Of a stretch of DNA of 64,000 nucleotides, positions 8,913 to 17,396 are shown one piece after another (the first letter of the stretch is position 1; every line of letters starts with the position of its first letter). The position numbers were made by a program, and so were the translations under genes. The notes beneath the pieces were generated by a model. That model was not told where the DNA came from, did not search any database, and worked only from the letters and a program-made list of their open reading frames with translations. The stretch lies in assembly GCF_044385915.1 (NCBI RefSeq), contig NZ_JBISCC010000126.1, positions 62,001 through 126,000 of the forward strand, written 5' to 3'. The stretch is from Thalassobellus citreus. GTDB lineage: Bacteria > Bacteroidota > Bacteroidia > Flavobacteriales > Flavobacteriaceae.

Positions 8913-10103
8913 ATGAAAAAGGTCTCTATAAAAAATATTACTAGCTTTATCTTAATAATCTTTACGCTAATAGCTTGTGATTCTCCAGCATATATATCTG
9001 GAAAAATAGAAGGCATAGAAAAGAAAGGTGCTAAGGTTTATTTAATTAAACCCGAAACCTTACGACAGGTAGCTGCTTCATATTTTGGAAAAGTAATAGA
9101 CTCTGCTGTAGTAAACTCTGATGGTTACTTTGAGTTTAGCAATATGCCAAAAACTAAAGCATCAATATTATTAGAATTAGCAATAAAAACACCTGAAAAA
9201 GCTCCTAATTATTTACAGACTGATAACCCAAATAAGTCTAACTTTATGCCCATACAATGGCAAGTAGGAGAGGCTATTCAAATTACTGCTAAATTAAATG
9301 AGTTTCAAAAAAGTTTTTCAATTAAACACCCTTCTAAAGTTAATAAATCCTTGTTAGATTTAAGAGATATTAACGTGAAAGCTTACCAAAACTATCTTGC
9401 AAAAAAGCATTGGCAATTAGAAGATGGAAGCCAATTATTAGAAAAGGAACACGCCATTTTACAATATCAAACAAAGCTCATAAAATTTGCAAATAGCACA
9501 CAGAACCTTATTCCTGCATTCGTGGCATTAAGATGGGTAAGTCCTGAAAATGACTATGAACGTGTGCCTGAATTTTTAGTAAATCAATGTCATAAATGGG
9601 CGAAAAAACAACCAAATCACCCGTGGGTAAAGCAGCTTTGTAAAGAAAGTGATCCTTCTAATTTACCTATTTTAGTAGGAGGTATGTTTCCTGATTTTAA
9701 GCTTCCCACACTAACAAAAGATACACTTTCTCTTAAAGACAAATTAGGAAAAAAACTCACTATTATAGACTTGTGGGCGTCTTGGTGTGCTCCTTGCAGA
9801 AAGGAAAATCGTGAAGTTTTAGCTCCTATTTGGGATGAATACCATAAACAAGGGATACAAATTATTGCTTATGCTTTAGAAAGTGATGCCTCTACTTGGA
9901 AAACTGCTTCTGTGCAAGATGGAGCTAATCGTTGGTTTCAAGTGTCATATTTACAAGGAGATGACTCCCCTTTCTTAAAGAAAATCCGTGTTAGAACCAT
10001 TCCTGCTAACTTTATTCTTAATGATAAAGGAGTTGTTATTGCTAAAAATATTCATGGTAAGGCCTTAATTGATTTGGTGAAAAATTATATAAAAAATAAA
10101 TAG
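8913..10103 (+). CDS. TlpA-like thioredoxin-domain lipoprotein
   Basis: I chose the ATG at 8913 over an in-frame upstream start at 8877 because it gives a clean lipoprotein signal (MKKVSIKNITSFILIIFTLI then AC, cysteine 25). The product has 396 residues. The N-terminal 100 residues after the cysteine match the DUF4369-like beta domain frequent in Bacteroidetes redoxins. The C-terminal 140 residues are a thioredoxin fold with the active site C292-A-P-C295 inside WASWCAPCRKE. It should act in the periplasm as a thiol-disulfide reductase. A TAAGTTTG stretch at 8872-8879 fits the -7 consensus. It lies 40 bases upstream of the ArsR-type gene without a visible terminator. Confidence 0.9.
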   Translation: MKKVSIKNITSFILIIFTLIACDSPAYISGKIEGIEKKGAKVYLIKPETLRQVAASYFGKVIDSAVVNSDGYFEFSNMPKTKASILLELAIKTPEKAPNYLQTDNPNKSNFMPIQWQVGEAIQITAKLNEFQKSFSIKHPSKVNKSLLDLRDINVKAYQNYLAKKHWQLEDGSQLLEKEHAILQYQTKLIKFANSTQNLIPAFVALRWVSPENDYERVPEFLVNQCHKWAKKQPNHPWVKQLCKESDPSNLPILVGGMFPDFKLPTLTKDTLSLKDKLGKKLTIIDLWASWCAPCRKENREVLAPIWDEYHKQGIQIIAYALESDASTWKTASVQDGANRWFQVSYLQGDDSPFLKKIRVRTIPANFILNDKGVVIAKNIHGKALIDLVKNYIKNK

Positions 10104-10126
10104 CAAATTTTTCTAAACACAAAACT

Positions 10127-10144
10127 AATCGTATCTTTACGATT
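10127..10144. promoter_or_regulatory. ArsR-type operator site 1
   Basis: AATCGTA-TCTT-TACGATT is a perfect 7-bp inverted repeat immediately before the arsR-like gene. The promoter-like TATCTTTA (10132-10139) lies inside it, so a bound repressor would block RNA polymerase. A second site with the same geometry is at 10473-10490. Confidence 0.65.
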
Positions 10145-10148
10145 GGAA

Positions 10149-10454
10149 ATGAAAAGAAATTTAGAACATATTGATTATGATGTAGATACTGAAGCTTTGG
10201 CGAGATTTGCAAAAGCTTTAGCACACCCTACACGTATTGCTATTTTAAAACATTTAGAAAATCAGTCATGCTGTTTTACAGGCGATTTGGTTGAGGTGTT
10301 TCCTTTAGCACAATCAACAGTGTCTCAGCATTTAAAAGAATTAAAAAATGCAGGGTTAATTCAAGGCGAATTAAAACCACCCAAAATAAAGTATTGTATT
10401 AATCAAGAAAACTGGAAACTAGCGAAGTCGCTTTTCAAATCTTTTTTTGATTGA
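10149..10454 (+). CDS. ArsR/SmtB family transcriptional regulator
   Basis: This winged-helix protein has about 101 residues. The ATG at 10149 (MKRNLEHIDY) is preferred; one at 10143 is also in frame. The recognition region AQSTVSQHLKELKNAGLIQG is canonical for the family. The pair Cys-Cys in ENQSCCFTGDLVEVF lies near the usual ArsR metalloid-binding helix, and a further cysteine occurs in IKYCINQ, so As(III) or a related soft metalloid is a plausible ligand. It heads an operon with arsenical-type transport and redox genes. Inverted repeats of matching design occur before it and directly after it. Confidence 0.9.
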   Translation: MKRNLEHIDYDVDTEALARFAKALAHPTRIAILKHLENQSCCFTGDLVEVFPLAQSTVSQHLKELKNAGLIQGELKPPKIKYCINQENWKLAKSLFKSFFD

Positions 10455-10472
10455 TATATTTTTTATAAAACG

Positions 10473-10490
10473 AATCGCTTATTTGCGATA
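10473..10490. promoter_or_regulatory. ArsR-type operator site 2
   Basis: AATCG-CTTATTTG-CGATA has the same AATCG-N8-CGATw layout as the site before the regulator gene, and also embeds a TATTTG sequence like a -7 element. It sits between the regulator and the first effector gene, suggesting a second repressed promoter there. Confidence 0.6.
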
Positions 10491-10507
10491 AACAAATAAT
10501 AATTAAG

Positions 10508-10807
10508 ATGTCTAAAACAATTAAAGTATTAGGTACAGGATGCCCAAAATGTAAAACATTAACGAGTTTGGTTGAAACTGTTGTAAATGAAAATAACATA
10601 AACGCAACTGTAGAAAAAGTAGAAGATATTATGGAAATCATGACTTTCAATGTTATGAGTACACCTGCTTTGGTAATAGATGGTGTGGTAACAATAAAAG
10701 GAAGAATACCATCAAAACAAGAAATTTTAGAATTATTACAAACACCAGATCAAAAAAAGGATAATGAAACTGAAGGCTCTTGTTGCTCTAAAGATGGGTG
10801 CTGTTAA
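10508..10807 (+). CDS. Small thioredoxin-like protein with cysteine-rich tail (ArsE-like)
   Basis: This 99-residue protein has a thioredoxin fold of the redox-active-disulfide type with C12-P-K-C15 in GTGCPKCKTL, and a cis-proline loop STPALVIDG. The last ten residues, GSCCSKDGCC, add four cysteines that could bind a soft metal or arsenical. Proteins of this type accompany ArsF and ArsG in aromatic-arsenical resistance operons described in Shewanella; here it is also upstream of ArsF- and ArsG-like genes. Cytoplasmic. The assignment to ArsE rests on context and fold. Confidence 0.78.
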   Translation: MSKTIKVLGTGCPKCKTLTSLVETVVNENNINATVEKVEDIMEIMTFNVMSTPALVIDGVVTIKGRIPSKQEILELLQTPDQKKDNETEGSCCSKDGCC

Positions 10808-10817
10808 TTAGAAAAAG

Positions 10818-11795
10818 ATGTTCGATTGGATACAGCAATTAGCAGATTGGTTGGTTTATGATGCTTTAGGCATGCAACCCAAAAATCATTTATCTGAGGC
10901 TTTACATTTCTTTATATATGATACTACAAAGATTGTAATCCTTCTTTTTGTAGTCATATTTTTTATGGGAATAGTGAATAGCTACTTTCCTATAGATAGA
11001 GTAAAAAACTATTTATCACGACATAAATTATACGGTTTAGAATATCTTATGGCTAGCCTATTTGGTGTTGTAACCCCTTTTTGTTCTTGCTCATCGGTTC
11101 CATTATTTATTGGTTTTGTTCGAGGCGGTATTCCGTTAGGAGTCACTTTTGCATTTTTAATAACATCACCCTTAGTAAACGAAGTTGCCATTGGGTTATT
11201 TATAGGTTTGTTTGGTATTAAAACAACGCTCATTTATGTTGTAAGTGGTGTTGTATTAGGTACTGTTTCTGGTACTATTCTTCAAAAATTAAAATTAGAA
11301 CGCTATTTAACACCTTGGGTAAAAGATGTTTTAGCAAATGCACAAAAAGAACAAGATGCTTTTCAAGAAGAAAATCAATCTTTTGTACAACGCTTACCAA
11401 TTATTAAGAATGAAGTTTTTAAAATTATAAAAGGCATCATGCCATATGTTATTATTGGTATTGCTGTTGGCGGACTCATGCACGGATACATTCCAGAAGG
11501 ATTTTTTGAACAGTATATGAATAAAGACAATCTTTTTGCAGTACCAATAGCTACTGTTTTAGCGGTTCCTATGTATTCAAATGCTTCGGGCATTCTTCCT
11601 GTAGCACAAGTATTAGTTGCTAAAGGAATCCCCTTAGGTACAGCCATTGCTTTTATGATGGGTGTTGTTGGTTTGTCATTTCCAGAAGCCATGCTTTTAA
11701 AAAAGGTCATGACTTTTAAATTAATAGGCATCTTTTTTGGTGTCGTAACGCTCTGCATCATCATATCAGGTTACATATTCAACATCATCTTATAA
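10818..11795 (+). CDS. ArsP-like permease (DUF318 / UPF0718 family)
   Basis: This 325-residue inner-membrane protein has about eight hydrophobic segments and the family hallmark TPFCSCSSVPL, with Cys89 and Cys91, followed by GGIPLG. A second SSVP-like turn with the glycine-rich VGGLMHGYIPEGFF occurs in the C-terminal half, consistent with an internally duplicated transporter. Characterised relatives (ArsP) export trivalent organoarsenicals using the paired cysteines. It begins 10 bases after the thioredoxin-like gene and 12 bases before the next one, so it belongs to the same operon. Confidence 0.85.
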   Translation: MFDWIQQLADWLVYDALGMQPKNHLSEALHFFIYDTTKIVILLFVVIFFMGIVNSYFPIDRVKNYLSRHKLYGLEYLMASLFGVVTPFCSCSSVPLFIGFVRGGIPLGVTFAFLITSPLVNEVAIGLFIGLFGIKTTLIYVVSGVVLGTVSGTILQKLKLERYLTPWVKDVLANAQKEQDAFQEENQSFVQRLPIIKNEVFKIIKGIMPYVIIGIAVGGLMHGYIPEGFFEQYMNKDNLFAVPIATVLAVPMYSNASGILPVAQVLVAKGIPLGTAIAFMMGVVGLSFPEAMLLKKVMTFKLIGIFFGVVTLCIIISGYIFNIIL

Positions 11796-11807
11796 AACAA
11801 ATACATT

Positions 11808-12245
11808 ATGAAATTATTTAAATTTTTATCCGTTTTAATTTTTAGTATAACTTTAGTATCCTGCAATGGACAAACTAAAAATAAAACTACAAAAACAAAT
11901 CAATCTATCTCTAAAATTGAAGTCATCGATTTTCATTCTACACATAGGTGTATGACCTGTAACGCTATTGAAGCAAGTACAAAATATACGCTTGAAACAT
12001 ATTTTACAGAAGAAGTTAAAAATGGCAAAATCACCTTTCAAGTTATTAATGTAGATGATAAGAAAAATGAAAAAATTTCCGAAAATTTTGAAGCATCAGG
12101 AACAGCGTTATTTTTAAACGTTGTAAAAAATGGAAAAGAAAAGCATATAGATTTAACAGAATTTGCTTTTATGAATGGAAATGAAAAAGAAGTCTTCGCA
12201 AATGCGTTAAAATTAAAAATAGAAAATGAATTAAAAACGCTTTAA
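11808..12245 (+). CDS. ArsF-like thioredoxin-fold lipoprotein
   Basis: This 145-residue protein starts with a lipoprotein signal (lipobox LVSC, cysteine 19). It has a short thioredoxin-like domain with C48-M-T-C51 in STHRCMTCNA. It matches the protein group annotated as ArsF, proposed to supply electrons or help reduce nitroaromatic arsenicals with ArsE. Its stop overlaps the start of the ArsG-like gene by one base (TAATG), so translation is coupled. It should be anchored on the periplasmic face, close to the DsbD-like partner downstream. Confidence 0.75.
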   Translation: MKLFKFLSVLIFSITLVSCNGQTKNKTTKTNQSISKIEVIDFHSTHRCMTCNAIEASTKYTLETYFTEEVKNGKITFQVINVDDKKNEKISENFEASGTALFLNVVKNGKEKHIDLTEFAFMNGNEKEVFANALKLKIENELKTL

Positions 12246-12955
12246 TGGAGTTTTTAAAATCGTTATTAGAAAATGCTACGTTACCATTTATATCTGCCTT
12301 GGTATTAGGATTAATGACAGCTATTAGTCCTTGTCCTTTAGCTACAAATATTACGGCTACTGCTTATATATCTAAAAATATGTCTAGTAAAAAAAAAGTA
12401 CTTTTAAGCGGAGTATTGTATTCTTTAGGTCGCGCTTTTAGTTATACAGCCATTGGTCTTGTACTTTATTTTGGAGCAAGCAAATTTCATATAGCACGAT
12501 TTTTAAATCAAAATGGAGAAAAATATTTAGGCCCATTACTTATAATTTTAGGCTTAATCATGCTGAATATTATTAAACTAAACTTTTTAGGACAATATAG
12601 TATTTCTGATAAGCTTTCAGAAACATTCAAAACTAAAGGGTTGTTAGGAACCTTTTTAATTGGAGTGGTATTTGCCTTAGCATTTTGTCCGTACAGTGCA
12701 GCTTTATTTTTCGGGATGTTAATACCTATAACAATATCTAGTGCAGATGGACTTTACTTACCAATTATTTTTGCTTTTGGCACAGGACTTCCAGTACTTT
12801 TATTTACATATCTATTAGCTTTTGCTGCCAATAACATTGTTTTTTTTTATAAGAAGATAACTAAAATAGAAAAGCTAATGCGCCATATTGCAGGAGTTGT
12901 TTTTGTGATAACTGGGGTTTATTACATTTTAATTTTTGCTGAAATAATAAAATAA
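12245..12955 (+). CDS. ArsG-like / CcdA-type membrane transporter
   Basis: This 236-residue protein has six or so membrane spans and belongs to the LysE/DsbD (CcdA) superfamily. The cysteines Cys30 in SPCPLA and Cys148 in FCPYSA occupy the places of the redox pair that carries electrons across the membrane in CcdA. In arsenical operons the ArsG group has been proposed to export aromatic amino-arsenicals, but the retained cysteines also allow electron delivery to the ArsF-like lipoprotein. It is the last gene of the operon; a terminator follows at 13000. Confidence 0.78.
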   Translation: MEFLKSLLENATLPFISALVLGLMTAISPCPLATNITATAYISKNMSSKKKVLLSGVLYSLGRAFSYTAIGLVLYFGASKFHIARFLNQNGEKYLGPLLIILGLIMLNIIKLNFLGQYSISDKLSETFKTKGLLGTFLIGVVFALAFCPYSAALFFGMLIPITISSADGLYLPIIFAFGTGLPVLLFTYLLAFAANNIVFFYKKITKIEKLMRHIAGVVFVITGVYYILIFAEIIK

Positions 12956-12999
12956 TGTAATCACTAACTACAAAACAAACATCTTAAACAAACAAACCC

Positions 13000-13030
13000 A
13001 AAAACCCACATTAAAAGCAAGTGGGTTTTT
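13000..13030 (+). terminator. Rho-independent terminator of the ars-like operon
   Basis: A 10-bp stem (AAAAACCCAC / GTGGGTTTTT) with an 11-base loop and T-run. It also overlaps an in-frame GTG that would otherwise look like a start for rnpA. Confidence 0.88.
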
Positions 13031-13065
13031 TATTTTACTACCTTTGGGTTTTTAAAAGAAACTAC

Positions 13066-13443
13066 TTGAAATTTACGTACAATAAAAAAGAAAAACTAAA
13101 AAGCAAAAAACTCATTGATCTGTTATTTACTGAAGGTCAATCAGTTTCTGCATATCCGTTGCGTTTAGTTTATATGCCTACTACTTTTAATGAAGATCTT
13201 ATGGCTAAAACAGGGCTTTCTGTAAGTAAGCGAAATTTTAAAACAGCTGTAGACAGAAACCGCATAAAACGTTTGTTAAGAGAATCTTACCGATTAAACA
13301 AAACCACTTATTTTAACAATTTAACAACACAACATGCGTTTATGATTTTGTACATTGGCAAAGACAAACCCACTTTAGCCCAAGTAGAAAACAGAATGAA
13401 ACTGTTATTTGAAAAATTTCAAGACAAAGTTTCTAAAAAATAA
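13066..13443 (+). CDS. rnpA: Ribonuclease P protein component
   Basis: This is a small basic protein of 125 residues from a TTG at 13066 (peptide LKFTYNKKEKLKSKKLI). A GTG at 13021 is in frame but lies inside the terminator stem of the preceding operon, so I reject it. The family signature is in KRNFKTAVDRNRIKRLLRES, which binds the RNase P RNA, and GLSVSKR precedes it. It processes tRNA 5' ends together with the RNA subunit. The S41 protease gene starts five bases after its stop, a pairing common in Flavobacteriaceae. No rpmH is found next to it. Confidence 0.92.
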   Translation: MKFTYNKKEKLKSKKLIDLLFTEGQSVSAYPLRLVYMPTTFNEDLMAKTGLSVSKRNFKTAVDRNRIKRLLRESYRLNKTTYFNNLTTQHAFMILYIGKDKPTLAQVENRMKLLFEKFQDKVSKK

Positions 13444-13448
13444 TTCTA

Positions 13449-15083
13449 ATGAAATACTTACTTAAAAAGAAAATTATAATTCCTGTTATTGCCTGCGTTA
13501 TATTTTTAACAGGAACCGCTTTTAAAAATGATTTTTTTGAAATAGCAAAGCAAATTGAAATCTTCACAACTTTGTTTAAAGAAATTAACATGAATTATGT
13601 TGATGAAACAAACCCTGGCGATTTAATGGATACCGCTATAAAAAGCATGTTAACCGATTTAGATCCGTACACCAATTTTTATAACGAACAAGATGTAGAA
13701 GCGGCTAGAATTAATAATACAGGCGATTATACAGGTATTGGCGCTAAAGTAAAAACATTAAAAGATAAGCTAATTATTGTAGAACCCTATAAAGATTATC
13801 CAGCTGACAAAGCAGGATTAAAAGCGGGAGACGAAATTATTAAAGTAGAAAACACATTAATTGAAACCTATAAAGAACATGCCGGCGATTTATTAAAAGG
13901 TGCTCCAGGTTCATCAGTAAAAGTTACTTATAAACGCCAAGGAAAAACACAAACAGCCACTATAAAAAGAGCTGAAATTGAAATTAGTGCAGTACCACAC
14001 TTCTCTCTAGTTAACAATAAAACAGGCTATATTGTTTTAAGTAAATTTAATAAAAAAGCTGCTGCCGAAACCAATTATGCTTTACGCGATTTAAAAGCCC
14101 AAGGTGCCGAACGTATTATTCTTGATTTACGTGGTAACCCTGGTGGTTTATTAAATGAAGCTATTAAAATTGTAAACTTATTTGTACCAAAAGGACAATT
14201 AGTAGTTACCACAAAATCTAAAGTAAAAAAATACAATAAAACATACTACACAAAAAATGATCCTATAGATACCGAAATACCTTTGGTTGTTTTAATTGAT
14301 GGTGGTAGTGCTTCGGCTAGTGAAATTGTTTCTGGTTCTTTACAAGATTTAGATCGCGCAGTAATTGTAGGCTCTAGAAGTTTTGGAAAAGGTTTAGTAC
14401 AACGCCCAAAAAAATTAACCTATGGTACACAAATTAAAATTACTATTTCTAGATACTATACGCCTTCTGGACGTTGTATTCAAGCTTTAGATTATTGGCA
14501 TAGAAACGAAAAAGGAGAAGCCGTTCGTGTTAAACAAGAAAACTACAACGAATTTAAAACCAAAAACGGACGTAAAGTATTTGATGGTGGCGGTGTGTTT
14601 CCTGATGCTACTTTTAATGCATCAAAAAACTCTGCTATTACAAACGCTATCGTTAAAAACGATCTTATTTTTAATTATGCTACTAATTATTATTACAAGC
14701 ATAATGTAACAGATGTAAATAGTTTAAAATTAACAGATACCGATTTTAAAGACTTTAAAAACTATTTAAAAACAAATAATTTTTCTTTTGAAACCGAAAC
14801 AGAAAAAGCACTTTATAAAGCTTTTGAAGCCGCTCAAAAAGAGGAATTAAATGATAATATTGAAAAAGATTTCAATACCTTAATATCTAATTTAAATAAC
14901 TCTAAATCTAGTGTTATAGATGAAAACAAAGATTATTTATTAGAATTATTAACCGAAGAAATTGTAAAACGCTATACATACAGAGAAGGTTTATATGAAT
15001 ACTATAAAATTCATGATCCTAAAATAAAAAAGGCTTCAGAAATACTTGGTAGTATTACCACTTATATGGATTATTTACGATAA
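13449..15083 (+). CDS. S41 family C-terminal processing peptidase
   Basis: This 544-residue protein has an N-terminal membrane anchor/signal (about residues 6-24), a PDZ domain around residues 90-175 (VEPYKDYPADKAGLKAGDEI), and the S41 catalytic core. The core has the GSASASEIVSG serine motif and the lysine in SRSFGKGLVQ. A C-terminal extension of about 150 charged residues follows. Such proteases trim or degrade periplasmic proteins from unstructured C-termini. It is probably co-transcribed with rnpA. Confidence 0.93.
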   Translation: MKYLLKKKIIIPVIACVIFLTGTAFKNDFFEIAKQIEIFTTLFKEINMNYVDETNPGDLMDTAIKSMLTDLDPYTNFYNEQDVEAARINNTGDYTGIGAKVKTLKDKLIIVEPYKDYPADKAGLKAGDEIIKVENTLIETYKEHAGDLLKGAPGSSVKVTYKRQGKTQTATIKRAEIEISAVPHFSLVNNKTGYIVLSKFNKKAAAETNYALRDLKAQGAERIILDLRGNPGGLLNEAIKIVNLFVPKGQLVVTTKSKVKKYNKTYYTKNDPIDTEIPLVVLIDGGSASASEIVSGSLQDLDRAVIVGSRSFGKGLVQRPKKLTYGTQIKITISRYYTPSGRCIQALDYWHRNEKGEAVRVKQENYNEFKTKNGRKVFDGGGVFPDATFNASKNSAITNAIVKNDLIFNYATNYYYKHNVTDVNSLKLTDTDFKDFKNYLKTNNFSFETETEKALYKAFEAAQKEELNDNIEKDFNTLISNLNNSKSSVIDENKDYLLELLTEEIVKRYTYREGLYEYYKIHDPKIKKASEILGSITTYMDYLR

Positions 15084-15148
15084 AACGAAGAAGTTTATTT
15101 ATCGAAAATTAAAATAGTATATTTATAATCTTATTCTATATTCCTACT

Positions 15149-16000
15149 ATGAATAAACTATTTGTATTAATATTAATTACATGCTGTTGCCAATTTGGGT
15201 TTTCTCAAAATAAATTAACCCACGAAGTTTATTTTGATACCGATAAATATACTGTTCCTTCTACTGAAGAAAACCGATTACTTCTTTTTATTTCTACATT
15301 AAATAATGTTGATATTGAGTTTATTTCCATTTATGGGTTTTGTGATGATATTGGAGCAGATACCTATAATTTAAAATTATCGCAACAACGTGCTAACGCT
15401 ATAAAAACCATTTTTTCTAACAATGAAATTAGTGAAGATTTAATAAGTAATGTAGATGGTAAAGGCGAAATACTTTTAAAAATTATTGAAGAAAAAAACC
15501 TTTTAAAAATAAGAGGTTTAAACAGAAAAGTGGAAATAATTGTAATACCTAAAGTTCCTAAACCTGTTGTTGTAGCTGAAAAAAAAGAACCTATAATTAA
15601 AGAAAAAAAGATTGTAGACTTAATAAAAGAAAGTACAAAAGGTGATAAAATAATTTTTAAAAATATTTTATTTAAAACAGGTTATAGTACAGTAACACCA
15701 GATTCTAAAAAAATATTAACCGAAATTGCAGAAGTACTTGCAGAACGAAAAGATATTTATTTTACTATTCAAGGGCATGTATGTTGTACACAAAATAGTA
15801 GAGATGCTGTAGATAGAAAAACAAAACTTCGTAACCTATCTGAAGCCAGAGCAAAATATGTATACGATTATTTTGCAAAAAAAGGAGTGAGTAAAAAACG
15901 CATGCGACATTTAGGAATGCGAAGAAAATTTCCGCTTGGTGGCGACCCAAAATTTGATAGACGTGTCGAAATTTTAATTACCTATGTTGGTGGCAATTAA
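15149..16000 (+). CDS. OmpA-family outer-membrane protein with two OmpA-like domains
   Basis: This 283-residue protein has a signal peptide (cleavage near FGFSQNK). Two OmpA C-terminal-like modules are visible: VYFDTDKYTVP...LKLSQQRANAI (about residues 27-120) and ILFKTGYSTVTPDSKKIL...LSEARAKYVYDYF with the closing DRRVEI (about 170-280). They are joined by a lysine- and proline-rich linker. These modules bind peptidoglycan non-covalently. No beta-barrel is present, so it is periplasmic. The last 17 bases overlap the start of the following gene. Confidence 0.85.
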   Translation: MNKLFVLILITCCCQFGFSQNKLTHEVYFDTDKYTVPSTEENRLLLFISTLNNVDIEFISIYGFCDDIGADTYNLKLSQQRANAIKTIFSNNEISEDLISNVDGKGEILLKIIEEKNLLKIRGLNRKVEIIVIPKVPKPVVVAEKKEPIIKEKKIVDLIKESTKGDKIIFKNILFKTGYSTVTPDSKKILTEIAEVLAERKDIYFTIQGHVCCTQNSRDAVDRKTKLRNLSEARAKYVYDYFAKKGVSKKRMRHLGMRRKFPLGGDPKFDRRVEILITYVGGN

Positions 16001-17396
16001 AAAGATAACATTTTCTGTTTTATTTATACTTATAAGTTTTATTGGTATAGCACAAACCACGGCTATTCCAGATGTTAATTTTGAACAAGCTCTAATAAAT
16101 TTAGGAATAGATTCTGGAATTATTGACGGTTCTGTATTAACTTCAAATATAAGTGGCTTAACCAATTTAGATGTTTCAAATTCTAATATTTCAGACCTAA
16201 CTGGTATTGAAGATTTTGTGGCACTAGAAATTCTAAATTGCAATAACAATAAATTAACTATTTTGAATCTTACAAACAATACAAATCTTCTACAATTGTT
16301 TTGTTTCAATAATAATTTAAATAATTTAGATATTACTAAAAATATTAATTTAAATATTTTATGGTGTTATAGTAACCAATTAATAAATATAAATATAACA
16401 CAAAACACTAATTTAATTTCTTTACGTTGTGAAGGCAATCGTTTAACAAGTATAGATACTTCAAATAATCTAAGTTTAAATGTTCTTGTATGTGAAATTA
16501 ATCTAATATCTACTCTAGATATTAGTAAAAATATATCTTTAAATAGGCTTCAATGCGGTAGCAACTTCCTATCTGTTTTAGATGTTAGTAATAATACTAA
16601 TTTATCAATTCTATATTGTGATTCAAACCAATTAAGTACTTTAAATCTTTCTCAAAATAGTTCGCTTAATACATTAGGTTGTTCTGAAAATTATTTAACA
16701 GAATTAGACGTAAGTCAGAACTCTTCTTTAACAACTTTAATTTGTCATACAAATGATTTGTGTCTACTAAATATTAAAAATGGAAACAATAGCAATATTA
16801 CTTCAATGGATTTTAGTTTTAATCCTAACTTAAACTGTGTTGTTGTTGATAATATAAATCAAAATCATAGCACTTGGCAACCCACTTCTTTTTCTAATTA
16901 TGTAAACACAGAAGATGCATGTAGTAATTTTGTTTTAGTTGATACTTTAAATGATTTTATTGGACCATCTTATACCTTACCAATACTTAATAACGGAAAT
17001 TATTTTACTGAATCTGGAGGTAATGGTACACAACTTAATACCGGAGATATAATTACTACAACCCAAACTATTTACATTTATAATGAAACTACTTGTAATT
17101 ATAATGAATCTAATTTTAATGTATTAATTAATAATGCCGATTATTATATACCAAAATACTTTACGCCTAATAACGATGGTAGTCATGATTTATGGAAAGT
17201 AATTGATAACAATAATAAGGTTAATAACATTACCATTTATAATAGATATGGTAAGCTTTTAAAGTTTTTACTTCCCAATGCTCCTGGTTGGGATGGAACA
17301 TACAATGGAACACTTTTAACAAGCGATAGTTATTGGTATATTGTTGTATTAAATACAGGCGAAGCTATAAAAGGACATTTTGCTTTAAAACGATAA
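15984..17396 (+). CDS. Secreted leucine-rich-repeat protein with T9SS type B sorting domain
   Basis: This 470-residue protein has a signal peptide (cleavage near IGIAQTT) and a central array of about ten short repeats of the form LDVSxNxxLxxLxCxxNxL (about residues 50-285), a leucine-rich fold with regularly placed cysteines like bacterial LRR adhesins and internalins. A C-terminal domain with YFTPNNDGSHDLW, IYNRYGKLL and GWDGTYNG matches the gliding-associated CHU_C type B signal for type IX secretion. It should be exported to the cell surface. It starts inside the ompA-family gene, and its TAA is directly followed by the stop of the converging GNAT gene. Confidence 0.88.
   Translation: MLVAIKKITFSVLFILISFIGIAQTTAIPDVNFEQALINLGIDSGIIDGSVLTSNISGLTNLDVSNSNISDLTGIEDFVALEILNCNNNKLTILNLTNNTNLLQLFCFNNNLNNLDITKNINLNILWCYSNQLININITQNTNLISLRCEGNRLTSIDTSNNLSLNVLVCEINLISTLDISKNISLNRLQCGSNFLSVLDVSNNTNLSILYCDSNQLSTLNLSQNSSLNTLGCSENYLTELDVSQNSSLTTLICHTNDLCLLNIKNGNNSNITSMDFSFNPNLNCVVVDNINQNHSTWQPTSFSNYVNTEDACSNFVLVDTLNDFIGPSYTLPILNNGNYFTESGGNGTQLNTGDIITTTQTIYIYNETTCNYNESNFNVLINNADYYIPKYFTPNNDGSHDLWKVIDNNNKVNNITIYNRYGKLLKFLLPNAPGWDGTYNGTLLTSDSYWYIVVLNTGEAIKGHFALKR

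Noticed and set aside
11375..11764. Reverse-strand open frame of 129 codons inside the permease gene
   Set aside because: Shadow frame opposite a well-supported membrane protein; its composition follows from the hydrophobic codons.
13021..13065. Upstream GTG start for rnpA giving a 140-residue protein
   Set aside because: The GTG is the first base triplet of the 3' arm of the preceding terminator, and the extra 15 residues (hydrophobic) are not like RnpA. The TTG at 13066 is preferred.
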